Origin: Rhodocyclaceae bacterium
GTDB taxonomy: Bacteria > Pseudomonadota > Gammaproteobacteria > Burkholderiales > Rhodocyclaceae
Length of the DNA stretch: 64,000 bases
Direction of reading: 5' to 3'
Assembly: GCA_019455325.1 (NCBI GenBank)
Contig: JACFMQ010000003.1
Location: 1 to 64,000, forward strand
The position numbers and the translations under genes are program-made. This document shows, one piece after another, positions 35,792 through 42,859 of this stretch (position 1 is the stretch's first letter; every line of letters begins with the position of its first letter). Below the pieces are notes generated by a model. The model had not been told where the DNA came from and searched no databases. It saw only the letters and a list, made by a program, of their open reading frames with translations.

Positions 35792-36130
35792 ATGACCGAC
35801 ACCTGCGACCTTTCCACCCGCCGCTGCACGCCCTGCGAAGGCGGCGTGCCGGCGCTCGACGGCGACGCCGTGCGCCGGCTGCTGGCCGGGCTCGACGGCT
35901 GGGCCGCCGACGGCGATGCCATCGCCAGGACCTTCCGCTTCAGGAATCACCATGAGGCCATCGCCTTCGTGAACGCGGTGGCCTGGATCTCGCACCGCGA
36001 GAACCACCACCCCGAGCTGACCGTCGGCTACGCCGACTGCCGCGTGCGCTACTGGACGCACGCGATCGGCGGGCTCTCCGAGAACGATTTCATCTGCGCG
36101 GCGAAAGTGGATCGCCTGCTCGCGCCGTAG
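35792..36130 (+). CDS. phhB: Pterin-4a-carbinolamine dehydratase
   Basis: This 112-residue protein carries the PCD/DCoH signature: FRFRNHHEAIAFVNAVAWIS followed by ENHHPELTVGYADC, with the catalytic histidines. It recycles the tetrahydrobiopterin or tetrahydropterin cofactor of phenylalanine hydroxylase, although phhA is not in this window. It ends one base before the convergent tsaC stop. Confidence 0.92.
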   Translation: MTDTCDLSTRRCTPCEGGVPALDGDAVRRLLAGLDGWAADGDAIARTFRFRNHHEAIAFVNAVAWISHRENHHPELTVGYADCRVRYWTHAIGGLSENDFICAAKVDRLLAP

Positions 36131-36131
36131 C

Positions 36132-37112
36132 TCAGGCGCCGGCGCCAGCGAGCGCGCGCCGCAGGCGGTCGGCGACGGCCTGCCATGCCGGCGTTTCCGG
36201 GATCGCCTCGACGACGATCAGGTCGACGCCGGCGTGGTCGAGTTCGCGCAGCGCCGCGTAGAGGTCGTGGGCGTAGCCGGCCGGTTGGGCCGGCAGCATC
36301 TTCCAGACGTGCGGCGAGTCCGACCCCGGCGACGAATGCGCCAGCACGCCGCAGCGGCGGCCGTCGCGGCGCATGGCGTCGAGGAATTCCGGCAGGCGCG
36401 CGCCGTCGACGCGGCGCATCGGCGCCGCCGGCGCGTAGTGCGCTTCCAGCGTGCCCGAGGCGCGCGGCGCGGCGGCGGTCGGCGCCGCCGGCAGCGCGCC
36501 GCAGACGGCCTCGATGGCCGACGGCGTGACGTGGCCGGGGCGCAGCAGCACCGGCAGGCCGGAGGAGAGGTCGATGATCGTCGATTCGATGCCGACCGCG
36601 CACGGCCCGCCGTCGAGCACCAGCGCGACGGCGTCGCCGAGCTCCTCGCGCACGTGTTCGGCGGTGGTCGGGCTGATGCGGCCGAAGCGGTTGGCCGACG
36701 GTGCGGCGATGCCGCCGCTGCCGCCGGCGGCGGCGAAGGCGCGCAGAAGGTCGAGCGCGACCGGATGCCCCGGCACGCGCAGGCCGACGGTGTCCTGGCC
36801 GCCGGTGACGGCGTCGGGCACGCCGGCGGCGCGCTTGAGGATCAGCGTCAGCGGGCCGGGCCAGAACGCCTCGGCGAGTTCGAAGGCGAGGTCGGGAACC
36901 TCGCGCGCCCAGCGCTCCAGATGCGCGGCGCCGGGGATGTGCACGATCAGCGGATGGTCGGCCGGACGCCCCTTGGCGGCGAAGATCTTGGCCACGGCCG
37001 CCGGGTTGGCGGCGTCGGCGCCGAGGCCGTAGACCGTTTCGGTCGGGATGCCGACCAGTTCGCCGGCCTTCAGCAGTTCGACGGCGCGGGCGATTTCCGC
37101 CTTGTCACTCAT
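36132..37112 (-). CDS. tsaC: L-threonylcarbamoyladenylate synthase (Sua5/TsaC)
   Basis: This 326-residue enzyme is the long Sua5 type: an N-terminal YrdC domain (about 8-195; VGIPTETVYGLGADAANPAA, IFAAKGRPADHPLIVHI) plus a C-terminal Sua5 domain (about 215-322). It makes threonylcarbamoyl-AMP for t6A modification at position 37 of ANN-decoding tRNAs. The ATG follows GGAGG with six bases between. That Shine-Dalgarno lies in a stem of the intercistronic repeat shared with iorB, so translation may be modulated. It is the last gene of a minus-strand cluster after purK. Confidence 0.92.
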   Translation of the reverse strand: MSDKAEIARAVELLKAGELVGIPTETVYGLGADAANPAAVAKIFAAKGRPADHPLIVHIPGAAHLERWAREVPDLAFELAEAFWPGPLTLILKRAAGVPDAVTGGQDTVGLRVPGHPVALDLLRAFAAAGGSGGIAAPSANRFGRISPTTAEHVREELGDAVALVLDGGPCAVGIESTIIDLSSGLPVLLRPGHVTPSAIEAVCGALPAAPTAAAPRASGTLEAHYAPAAPMRRVDGARLPEFLDAMRRDGRRCGVLAHSSPGSDSPHVWKMLPAQPAGYAHDLYAALRELDHAGVDLIVVEAIPETPAWQAVADRLRRALAGAGA

Positions 37113-37115
37113 CCC

Positions 37116-37227
37116 GCGCCTCCGCCGGGCCGCCCCAAGGAGGCGCCGCCGGGAACCGAAGTGGTCGCTGCAAGCGATCCACGAACACCGATCACCCCCT
37201 TCCCGGGGAAGGGGGTTGGGGGGAAGG
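37116..37227 (-). repeat. Intercistronic three-hairpin repeat, copy A (purK-tsaC)
   Basis: Read on the minus strand the element has three potential hairpins: CCCCCTTCCC/GGGGAAGGGGG at 37195-37215, overlapping the purK end; a middle hairpin GTGGTCGCT/AGCGATCCAC with one bulge; and GCGCCTCC (37139-37146) pairing GGAGGCGC (37116-37123) around a 15-nt loop. The last stem contains the GGAGG ribosome-binding site of tsaC. The first and last blocks are shared with copy B at 40552-40660. Confidence 0.8.
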
Positions 37228-38466
37228 CTCGTCGACGATGCCGATGGCGGCGCGGGCTTCCATGGCGATCTGCACCGCCCGGTCGAAGTCGCCGTCGATC
37301 ACCGTGAAGTGCGCCATCTTGCGGCCGTGGCGCGCGTGGTGCTTGCCGTAGAAGTGCAGCTTGAGGTTCGGGAACGCGGCGAGCTTCGTCCAGTCCGGCT
37401 CGCGGTAGCGCTCGCCGGTGTCGGTTTTTTCGAACCACAGGTCGCCGAGGATGTTCACCATCACCGCCGCCGAATGCGCGCGCGGCTCGCCCAGCGGCAG
37501 GCCGCACAGCGCGCGCACCTGCTGCTCGTACTGGCTGGCGACGCAGGCGTCGACGGTGTAGTGGCCGCTGTTGTGCGGCCGCGGCGCCATCTCGTTCACG
37601 TAGAGCTCGCCGCGGCTGACGAAAAATTCGACGCCGAGCGTGCCGACGTAGCCGAGCTTCTCGGCGATGCGCTCGGCGTATTCGGCGGCGCTGTCGCGCA
37701 GGCAGGCCGAGGCGCGCGCCGGCGCGATGGAGACGTCGAGGATGCCCTTGCGGTGGCTGTTCTCGGCGGTCGGAAAACATTTGACGACGCCGTTCTCGTC
37801 GCGCGCGAGCACCACCGAAACCTCGTAGTCGAGGCTGAGCCTGCGTTCGAGGATGCACACCTCGCCGCCAAAGGCGCGGAAGGCGGCGAGCGCCTCGTCG
37901 CGGTCGTTCGCCGCCGCCTGCCCCTTGCCGTCGTAGCCGAAGCGGGCGACCTTGAGGATGCCGGGGAAGAGGCCGGCGTCGGCGTTGCGGATGTCGTCTT
38001 CCGCGTGCACCGGCGCGAAGGCGCCGTGCGGCAGGCCGTTGTCGCGCAGGAAGGTCTTCTCGGCGATGCGGTTCTGGCACACCGCCACGGCCGCCGCCGA
38101 CGGCCGCACCGGGATGAACTTGGCGAGGTAGTCGAGCGTGTCCGCCGGCACGTTCTCGAACTCGGTGGTAATTGCGGCGCAGCCCTGCGCCAGTTCGTCG
38201 AGCGCGGCGTAGTCGTCGTAGGCGGCCGGCAGGTGGCGATCGGCGATGCGGCCGGCCGGGCTATGCGGATCCGGGTCGAGCACCCAGACCTTGTAGCCCA
38301 TCTCGTGCGCGGCGGCGACGAAGAAGCGGCCGAGCTGGCCGCCGCCGAGCATGCCCAGCGTTGCCGGAGGCAACACTGGGCTGTTAGGAGCGAGGAGCGA
38401 GGAGTGAGGAGAAATCTCTCCGGCATCCGTCGCACACGCGCTGCTTTTCAACTCCTCACTCCTCAC
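37192..38466 (-). CDS. purK: 5-(carboxyamino)imidazole ribonucleotide synthase PurK
   Basis: This 424-residue ATP-grasp enzyme converts AIR to N5-CAIR in purine synthesis, coupled with PurE. The core begins LPPATLGMLGGGQLGRFF; ATP-grasp motifs include KVARFGYDGKGQ and NEMAPRPHNSGHYT. Both ends are unusual. The GTG chosen adds about 30 residues (MRSEELKSSACATDAGE) encoded by a GAGGAG repeat, with AGGAG upstream, while a GTG at 38376 would give the normal-length start. The last residues PSPQPPSPGRG come from the intercistronic repeat. It follows purE closely. Confidence 0.9.
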   Translation of the reverse strand: MRSEELKSSACATDAGEISPHSSLLAPNSPVLPPATLGMLGGGQLGRFFVAAAHEMGYKVWVLDPDPHSPAGRIADRHLPAAYDDYAALDELAQGCAAITTEFENVPADTLDYLAKFIPVRPSAAAVAVCQNRIAEKTFLRDNGLPHGAFAPVHAEDDIRNADAGLFPGILKVARFGYDGKGQAAANDRDEALAAFRAFGGEVCILERRLSLDYEVSVVLARDENGVVKCFPTAENSHRKGILDVSIAPARASACLRDSAAEYAERIAEKLGYVGTLGVEFFVSRGELYVNEMAPRPHNSGHYTVDACVASQYEQQVRALCGLPLGEPRAHSAAVMVNILGDLWFEKTDTGERYREPDWTKLAAFPNLKLHFYGKHHARHGRKMAHFTVIDGDFDRAVQIAMEARAAIGIVDEPSPQPPSPGRG

Positions 38467-38479
38467 TCCTGACTCCTCT
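38385..38479 (-). repeat. GAGGAG/CTCCTC inverted repeat at the purE-purK junction
   Basis: Two arms of about 27-29 bp (TAGGAGCGAGGAGCGAGGAG at 38385 onward, and ACTCCTCACTCCTCACTCCT at 38451 onward) flank a 38-bp spacer. The element lies between the purE stop and the PurK core and is probably translated as the PurK N-terminus. Related elements occur in the two AceF linkers. Confidence 0.75.
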
Positions 38480-38979
38480 CAGACCTCAGGCAGTTTCATC
38501 GCCAGCACCTTGTCGGTCTGGGCCTGGCGGAAGGCGGCGAGTTTCTGCGCCAGCGCGGCGTCGCCGTTGGCCAGCATGGCCACGGCGAAGAGCGCGGCGT
38601 TGGCGGCGCCGGCCTCGCCGATGGCGAAGGTGGCGACCGGCACGCCCTTCGGCATCTGCACGATGGAGAGCAGCGAATCCTGGCCCGAGAGCGCCTTCGA
38701 CTGCACCGGCACGCCGAGCACCGGCACCGTCGTCTTCGCCGCCAGCATGCCCGGCAGGTGCGCGGCGCCGCCGGCGCCGGCGATGATCGCCTGCAGGCCG
38801 CGGTCGGCGGCTTCGGCGGCGTAGGAGAAGAGCAGGTCCGGCGTGCGGTGCGCGGAGACGACGCGCGCCTCGAAGGGCACGCCGAATTCCTTGAGGATGA
38901 CCGCGGCCGCCTGCATCGTCGGCCAGTCGGAGTCGGAGCCCATGACGACGCCGACGAGGGGTTGCGCGTTCTGCGTCAC
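38479..38979 (-). CDS. purE: 5-(carboxyamino)imidazole ribonucleotide mutase PurE
   Basis: This 166-residue class I PurE carries [32 protein letters not shown] and [20 protein letters not shown], which line the CAIR site. It converts N5-CAIR made by PurK to CAIR. The start is a GTG overlapping the folD stop by four bases (GTGA) with AGGAG upstream. It is encoded next to purK and folD, a sensible set for one-carbon-dependent purine synthesis. Confidence 0.93.
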   Translation of the reverse strand: MTQNAQPLVGVVMGSDSDWPTMQAAAVILKEFGVPFEARVVSAHRTPDLLFSYAAEAADRGLQAIIAGAGGAAHLPGMLAAKTTVPVLGVPVQSKALSGQDSLLSIVQMPKGVPVATFAIGEAGAANAALFAVAMLANGDAALAQKLAAFRQAQTDKVLAMKLPEV

Positions 38980-39827
38980 TTGACGCTCCTTTCCGCCGCC
39001 TCCAGCGTGTTGGCGAGCAGCATGGTGATGGTCATCGGGCCGACGCCGCCGGGCACCGGCGTGATCGCGCCGGCGACTTCCCTGACGCCGTCGAAATCGA
39101 CGTCGCCGCAGAGCTTGCCGTCGGGCAGGCGGTTGATGCCGACGTCGACGACCACGGCGCCCGGCTTGACCATGTCGGCGGTGACGAAGCGCGGCCGGCC
39201 GACGGCGGCGACGAGCACGTCGGCGCGCTTGGTATGGAAGGCGAGGTCCTTCGTCTGCGAGTGGCAGACCGTGACCGTGGCGCCGGCGTGCAGCAGCAGC
39301 ATGGCCATGGGCTTGCCGACGATGTTCGAGCGGCCGATGACCACCGCTTCCTTGCCCTTCAGGTCGATGCCGGCATCCTCGAAGAACTTGGTGACGCCGT
39401 AGGGCGTGCACGGGATGAAGCGCGGCTGCCCCTGCATCAGCGCGCCGACGTTCTCGGCGTGGAAGCCGTCGACGTCCTTCTCCGGCGCGATGGCCTCGAG
39501 CACGCGGTCGCTGTCGAAGCCCCTGGGCAGCGGCAGTTGCACGAGGATGCCGTGAATCCTCGGGTCGGCGTTGAGTTCGGCGATCTTGGCGAGCACCGCG
39601 TCCTGCGCCACGTCGGCCGGGTAGACGATCTTCTCGGAATGGAAGCTCGCCTTCTCGCAGGCCGCCACCTTGTTGCGCACGTAGACGGCGGAGGCCGGGT
39701 CCTCGCCGACGAGGATCACGGCCAGCCCGGGGCGCGCGCCTTTCGCGGCGAGCGCCTCGGCGCGGGTCTTGAAGTCGGCGCGCAGCTTCTGCGCCAGGGC
39801 GTTGCCATCGAGGATCGTTGCGGTCAT
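38976..39827 (-). CDS. folD: Bifunctional methylenetetrahydrofolate dehydrogenase/cyclohydrolase FolD
   Basis: This 283-residue FolD starts [20 protein letters not shown] and has the catalytic [17 protein letters not shown] Lys region, [22 protein letters not shown], and Rossmann motif [13 protein letters not shown]. It interconverts 5,10-methylene- and 10-formyl-THF, supplying purine synthesis. I chose this ATG over a TTG five codons upstream. It is coupled to purE by overlap and follows iorB after about 90 bases. Confidence 0.93.
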   Translation of the reverse strand: MTATILDGNALAQKLRADFKTRAEALAAKGARPGLAVILVGEDPASAVYVRNKVAACEKASFHSEKIVYPADVAQDAVLAKIAELNADPRIHGILVQLPLPRGFDSDRVLEAIAPEKDVDGFHAENVGALMQGQPRFIPCTPYGVTKFFEDAGIDLKGKEAVVIGRSNIVGKPMAMLLLHAGATVTVCHSQTKDLAFHTKRADVLVAAVGRPRFVTADMVKPGAVVVDVGINRLPDGKLCGDVDFDGVREVAGAITPVPGGVGPMTITMLLANTLEAAERSVK

Positions 39828-39915
39828 GTCAGCCACTGTCAAAAAAGAAAAGGGGAAAGGTGGAGGCGCCGGCCTCGACCTTTCCCTTTGACGGAAAAGC
39901 GTATTTTAACGCAAA

Positions 39916-40551
39916 TCAGGCGAGCGCTTCCGCCCGCGCGTCCTGCGTCTTCTGCGCCTCGGCGGCGGCGGCGCGGCCGGCGGCGAAGGCCTGGCGGTTC
40001 ATCTCGATGACCTTCTCGCCCTTGCGGGCAAAGCGCTTGAGCACGCACTGTTCGAGCACGTCGGCGGAGAACGGCAGGTGGTCGGCGATGGCGCCGAGCA
40101 TCACCGTGTTGCCGAGGCGGATGTCGCCCAGGCCGTTGGCGATGGCCGAGGCGTCGAAGGAGTAGACGCGGGCGCCCGAACCGCGCATCTCGCCGACCGG
40201 GTCGGCCGGGTATTCGAACAGGCCCAGCTCGACCACCGGCGGCGCCAGATTGCCGGTGTTGATCAGCGCCAGCGCGTCCGGCCGCATCATGTGCCGCCAG
40301 CGCATGCCCTCGGCCGCCTCGAAGGCGAGCAGGATGTGCGCGCTGCCCGGCGCGATCTGCGGCGAGAGCACCTTCGGCCCGAAGCGCAGGTGCGAGGAGA
40401 CGACGCCGCCGCGCTGCGCCATGCCGGCGACCTCGGTCTTCTTCACGTCGTGGCCGAGCGCGATGGCCGCTTCGGCGAGGATTTCGGTGGCGGTCATGAC
40501 GCCCTGGCCGCCGACGCCGACGACGAGGATGTTGGTGATGTTGTCGCTCAT
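39916..40551 (-). CDS. iorB: Indolepyruvate ferredoxin oxidoreductase beta subunit
   Basis: This 211-residue gamma-type domain protein (ILVVGVGGQGVMTATEILAE, KTEVAGMAQRGGVVSSHLRF) is the small subunit of aryl-pyruvate:ferredoxin oxidoreductase. It combines with IorA to oxidise indolepyruvate, phenylpyruvate or hydroxyphenylpyruvate to the aryl-acetyl-CoA with ferredoxin as acceptor. The ATG follows the repeat-borne GGAGGCAGC, where the Shine-Dalgarno is part of a potential 9-bp stem starting one base before the start codon. Confidence 0.93.
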   Translation of the reverse strand: MSDNITNILVVGVGGQGVMTATEILAEAAIALGHDVKKTEVAGMAQRGGVVSSHLRFGPKVLSPQIAPGSAHILLAFEAAEGMRWRHMMRPDALALINTGNLAPPVVELGLFEYPADPVGEMRGSGARVYSFDASAIANGLGDIRLGNTVMLGAIADHLPFSADVLEQCVLKRFARKGEKVIEMNRQAFAAGRAAAAEAQKTQDARAEALA

Positions 40552-40660
40552 GCTGCCTCCGCCGGGCCGCCCCAAGGAGGCAGCATCGTATTGAATGAAA
40601 GCCGCGCATGCGGCTGCACCGTTGTCGCCCCCTTCCTCGGGAAGGGGGTTGGGGGGAAGG
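40552..40660 (-). repeat. Intercistronic three-hairpin repeat, copy B (iorA-iorB)
   Basis: It has the same order as copy A on the minus strand: CCCCCTTCCTCGGGAAGGGGG (40628-40648), a middle AGCCGC-GCAT-GCGGCT hairpin, and a 9-bp stem GCTGCCTCC/GGAGGCAGC (40552-40560 with 40576-40584) around the identical 15-nt loop. The outer pairs of the last stem differ from copy A on both sides, so pairing is kept. The Shine-Dalgarno of iorB lies in this stem. Confidence 0.8.
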
Positions 40661-40669
40661 TTCTCATAC

Positions 40670-42547
40670 TCAGTGCCTCTGCAATGGCTTGATCTGGATG
40701 ACCTTGTCCGCGTGCACGATGGCGTCCGGCGCGCACGGCTGCACGCACAGGCCGCAGCCGGTGCACACCGAGCTCTCGATGCGCACGAAGGCGAGATCGA
40801 CGGTCTTGCCGGAAGGCTTGACGACCGAGTCGCGCTTGGTCACGTGGATCGCCGGGCAGCCGGTGTCCAGGCAGTTGCCGCAGCCGGTGCACTTGTCGTC
40901 GATAACGGTGAAGGGCTTGAGCTTGTGGTAGTCCTGGATCAGCACGCAGGGCTGGTTGGTGATGATCACCGACGGCTCCGGCACCTTGGTTTCGTCGCGC
41001 AGCGTCTTGAACAGCGTCGGCAGTTCGTAGGGGTTCACCACGTGCACGCGCTCGTCCTTGACGCCGAGCGCCTTGACCAGCTTCTCGAAGTCGACGCGCG
41101 GCGCCTCTTCGCCGTGGATGTCGCGGCCGTTGCCCGGATTGTCCTGGCCGCCGGTCATGCCGACGGCGCGGTTGTCGAGCAGCAGCACGGTGACGTTGCC
41201 GCGGTTGTAGACGATGTCGAGCAGGCCCTGCATGCCCATGTGCAGGAAGGTCGAGTCGCCGATGACGGCGACGATCTTCTTGTCCTTGTCGCTCTCGCCG
41301 CGGCCCTTGTCGAGGCCGAGCGCCATGCCCATCGAGGCGCCCATCGAGATGCAGGCGTCGAGCGCGTTCCACGGGTGGCCGAAGCCGAGCGTGTAGCAAC
41401 CGATGTCGCCGGAGATGGTGATGTTGCGCAACTGCGAGAGCGTGTAATAGACGCCGAGGTGCGGACAGGCCACGCACATCGTCGGCGGCCGCGGGAACAC
41501 CGGCAGCGGCGCGACCGGGCGCGCCTTCTTCTCCGGCTCCGGCACTTCCTCGCCCAAGAGCCGCAGCACGGCCGGCTTCAGCACCGGCGGCGACAGCTCG
41601 CCCGAGCGCGGCAGGATGTCCTTGCCGACGACCTTGATGCCCTGCGCCTTCAGCTCGGTTTCGAGCAGCGGCTCGACTTCCTCGACGACGACACAGTGCT
41701 CGACCGTAGCCGCGAAGGCGCGGATCTTCTCGAACGGCGCCGGGAAGGAGAAGCCGAGCTTCAGCACCGGCGCATCCGGGAAGGCTTCCTTCACGTGCAT
41801 GTAGGCCGGGCCCGAGGCGACGAAGCCGACGCGGCGGTCGCTGCCGGCGTCGACGAAGTTCAGCGCGGAGGTTTCGGCCTCGGCGCGCAGGTCGATCTCG
41901 CGCTGGAACATCAGCGGGATGCGGCGGGCGGCGGCGCCCGGCACCATCACCCAGCGCGCCGCTTCCTTCTTGAAGCCCGGCGCGACGTGCGGCGCGCGCT
42001 CGCCGACCGTGACCAGCGCCTTGACGTGGCAGATGCGCGTGGTCATGCGCAGGATCACCGGCGTCTGGAAGCGCTCGGAGAGCTCGTAGGCGAGCCTGGT
42101 GTATTCGTAGGCTTCCTGCGAATCGGCCGGTTCGAGGATGGGCACGTGCGCGAAGCGGCCCCAGAAGCGCGAATCCTGCTCGTTCTGCGACGAGGAGAGG
42201 CCCACGTCGTCGGCCACGGCGATGACCAGGCCGCCGGCGACGCCGGTCAGCGTCAGCGTCATCAGCGCGTCGGAGGCGACGTTCAGGCCGACGTGCTTCA
42301 TCGCGCAGAACGAACGCGAGCCGGCCATGGCCGCGCCGAAGGCGACTTCGAGCGAGGTCTTCTCGTTCACCGACCACTCGGAATAGAGATCCGGGTAGGT
42401 CGAGATCACCTCCAGCATCTCGGTCGCCGGCGTGCCCGGATAGGCCGCCGCCACCTTCACGCCGGACTCCCACACGGCGCGCGCCACCGCCTCGTTGCCG
42501 GACATCAGAAGCCGGCTCTGCGCCGGCGCGGGCATCACCGCCGCCAT
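40670..42547 (-). CDS. iorA: Indolepyruvate ferredoxin oxidoreductase alpha subunit
   Basis: This 625-residue enzyme has N-terminal pyrimidine-binding domain (AAAYPGTPATEMLEVIS, WSVNEKTSLEVAFGAAMAG), a TPP-binding domain (about 350-530; ISGDIGCYTLGFGHPWNALD, VIGDSTFLHMGMQGL) and a C-terminal ferredoxin with clusters CTGCGNCLDTGCP and CTGCGLCVQPCAP. It decarboxylates aryl pyruvates and passes electrons to ferredoxin, as in anaerobic aromatic amino-acid breakdown. It has a GAGGAGATTCC ribosome-binding site and starts the minus-strand cluster. A tandem AATATGGTT repeat lies upstream. Confidence 0.94.
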   Translation of the reverse strand: MAAVMPAPAQSRLLMSGNEAVARAVWESGVKVAAAYPGTPATEMLEVISTYPDLYSEWSVNEKTSLEVAFGAAMAGSRSFCAMKHVGLNVASDALMTLTLTGVAGGLVIAVADDVGLSSSQNEQDSRFWGRFAHVPILEPADSQEAYEYTRLAYELSERFQTPVILRMTTRICHVKALVTVGERAPHVAPGFKKEAARWVMVPGAAARRIPLMFQREIDLRAEAETSALNFVDAGSDRRVGFVASGPAYMHVKEAFPDAPVLKLGFSFPAPFEKIRAFAATVEHCVVVEEVEPLLETELKAQGIKVVGKDILPRSGELSPPVLKPAVLRLLGEEVPEPEKKARPVAPLPVFPRPPTMCVACPHLGVYYTLSQLRNITISGDIGCYTLGFGHPWNALDACISMGASMGMALGLDKGRGESDKDKKIVAVIGDSTFLHMGMQGLLDIVYNRGNVTVLLLDNRAVGMTGGQDNPGNGRDIHGEEAPRVDFEKLVKALGVKDERVHVVNPYELPTLFKTLRDETKVPEPSVIITNQPCVLIQDYHKLKPFTVIDDKCTGCGNCLDTGCPAIHVTKRDSVVKPSGKTVDLAFVRIESSVCTGCGLCVQPCAPDAIVHADKVIQIKPLQRH

Positions 42548-42564
42548 GGAATCTCCTCGCTCGT

Positions 42565-42584
42565 AATATGGTTTGAATATGGTT
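42565..42584 (-). promoter_or_regulatory. Tandem AATATGGTT operator-like repeat upstream of iorA
   Basis: AATATGGTT occurs twice at an 11-bp period (42565-42573 and 42576-42584), 18-37 bp upstream of the iorA ATG. It is likely to overlap the core promoter, and the phase suggests a head-to-tail binding site. The rest of the 312-bp iorA-aceE gap contains the aceE promoter and no gene. Confidence 0.4.
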
Positions 42585-42654
42585 CAAAAACAGGGGGCCA
42601 ACATAGCGTTTCTGTAACACGTCCTCGTTGATGCAGATCAATAGGTGGCCGCCC

Positions 42655-42684
42655 TTGACACGGTCGTGACGTCGACGCTATGGT
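42655..42684 (+). promoter_or_regulatory. Promoter of the aceE-aceF-lpdA operon
   Basis: A consensus TTGACA (42655-42660) and TATGGT (42679-42684) are 18 bp apart, in the intergenic region between iorA and aceE. The aceE ATG is about 175 bp downstream, leaving a long untranslated leader with no recognised riboswitch. Confidence 0.6.
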
Positions 42685-42859
42685 TTTGCATCGCGAAAGA
42701 TGATTCCGCGATACGAAAAATAATGATGCGGCGCAACACCAATCAAAGGAGCGTCGTATTAAGCTTGGCCGGTCGCGACCCGATCCTCGCGCCAGGCACC
42801 TGGGCGCCGCCGCCTACCCGGCCGTCGGCACAAGAACACTTCACACACTGGAGACACCC

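Noticed and set aside
37195-37227. CCCCCTTCCCGGGGAAGGGGG palindrome as an ordinary rho-independent terminator of purK
   Set aside because: It has no T tract in the direction of transcription, overlaps coding sequence, and recurs at iorA-iorB as part of a larger element.
42685-42859. Riboswitch in the long aceE leader
   Set aside because: I could not match the leader to a known riboswitch fold, and no terminator or start-sequestering stem is obvious.
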